DNA of 5,966 nucleotides from Clostridiales bacterium (GTDB taxonomy: Bacteria; Bacillota; Clostridia; WRLR01): contig JAISFK010000405.1 in assembly GCA_031263625.1 (NCBI GenBank), forward strand, positions 1 to 5,966, in the 5' to 3' direction. The position numbers were made by a program, and so were the translations under genes. The first letter of the stretch is position 1. Each line of letters starts with the position of its first letter. Under the pieces are notes generated by a model. It searched no databases, was not told where the DNA came from, and saw only the letters and a program-made list of their open reading frames with translations. This document shows positions 5,464 through 5,966 of this stretch, piece after piece.

Positions 5464-5966
5464 CTGGACGGCGACGAAATATTAAGAGCGCAGATCGAGC
5501 ATCGGCTGAAGCTGGTTGACTCTTGGAACATACCCAGGGGCGCCCGCGTGCTCGAAATAGGGTGCGGCCAGGGCGAAACCACGCTGGCCCTCGCCCGCCG
5601 CGTCGGCAGGCGCGGCTTCGTGCACGGCGTGGACAGAGCGCCGCCGAGCTATGGCGCCCCAGTCTCCCTGGGCGCCGCGCGGGACAGGCTGCTGGGCCTG
5701 CCAGAAGGCGGGCGCATAAGGATGGATTTTGGCGCGGACATCCTGTCCCCCGACTGGCGGCCGCCTCAAAGCGAGCCGTTCGACTGCGCGGTGTTCTCGC
5801 TCTGCTCGTGGTATTTTCGCTCTGCCGGCGAGTTCAGGGCGGCGCTCCGGAGGGCGGGGGAGCTCGCGAAAACCGTCTGCCTGGCGGAATGGGATCTGCG
5901 GCTCGCCGATATCAGCCAGATCGGCCACTTTGGCGCGGCGCTGGTGCAGGGCATGTACAATGCCTA
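5464..5966 (+). CDS. Class I SAM-dependent methyltransferase, 3' truncated, probable CTG start
   Basis: The open frame begins after TGA 5443-5445 and continues to the right edge (167 codons plus two bases). It shows the Rossmann-type SAM-binding core: motif I LEIGCGQGETTLALA starting at residue 30 if CTG 5464 is the start, the acidic residue of motif II in VHGVD (D57), and a motif IV-like FDCAVFSLCSWYF (D107 onward), followed by ALRRAGELAKTVCLAEWD. The methyl acceptor is not predictable. Between the stop and the glycine motif there is no ATG, GTG or TTG except a GTG at 5548 that would cut into motif I. CTG 5464 lies 7 nt after AAAGGG (5451-5456), a fair ribosome binding site. It yields a natural N-terminus (M-DGDEILRAQIEHRLKLVDSW). 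A frameshift or sequencing error upstream is the alternative. Confidence 0.8.
   Translation, partial: MDGDEILRAQIEHRLKLVDSWNIPRGARVLEIGCGQGETTLALARRVGRRGFVHGVDRAPPSYGAPVSLGAARDRLLGLPEGGRIRMDFGADILSPDWRPPQSEPFDCAVFSLCSWYFRSAGEFRAALRRAGELAKTVCLAEWDLRLADISQIGHFGAALVQGMYNA

Noticed and set aside
4406..5464. 352-codon open frame on the - strand with repeated Pro/Ser/Arg peptides
   Set aside because: It is antisense to the TIM-barrel gene. The repeated peptides are the reverse reading of the 16-bp minisatellite, not a protein repeat domain.

Overview
The window is a GC-rich bacterial segment in which every supported gene is on the + strand. It holds the 3' end of a uroporphyrinogen decarboxylase-like gene, a complete P2-type (calcium-type) cation-transporting ATPase of 1231 residues, a complete sugar-phosphate isomerase/epimerase-like TIM-barrel gene, and the 5' part of a class I SAM-dependent methyltransferase that runs off the right edge. 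AGGA/GGAGG-type ribosome binding sites, sigma-70/sigma-A-like promoters, free use of ATA and AGG codons despite the high GC, and the ATPase sequence around its PEGL motif would fit a GC-rich member of the Bacillota or a related lineage. That placement is inference and weak.

Layout. 2-127: tail of the decarboxylase-like protein. 128-612: a 485-base intergenic region with two strong GC-rich hairpins (154-182, 199-224), a cluster of alternating inverted repeats (226-388), a short 9-bp tandem repeat (413-459), a good promoter (489-517) and a leader with a small hairpin. 613-4308: the ATPase. 4309-4387: a short AT-rich spacer with a second promoter, starting just after the ATPase stop. 4388-5245: the TIM-barrel gene. 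5246-5463: a spacer dominated by 16-bp tandem repeats. 5464-end: the methyltransferase, whose reading frame offers no ATG, GTG or TTG before its SAM motif and probably starts at CTG.

The genes do not form an evident pathway. The ATPase and the isomerase-like gene each appear to have their own promoter, so this looks like a run of co-oriented independent units rather than one operon. No mobile element gene, CRISPR array or defence system is visible.

The most unusual feature is the ATPase. All catalytic motifs are intact and in frame, but its nucleotide-binding domain is interrupted by two Gly/Ala/Asn/Asp/Ser-rich low-complexity tracts of about 225 and 98 residues, and it ends in a tandem Gly-Lys-Ala tail. 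Simple repeats with similar 9-bp periods occur in the neighbouring intergenic DNA, and one 12-base word is shared between the upstream repeat and the second insertion. This suggests that repeat expansion is inserting and lengthening these tracts.
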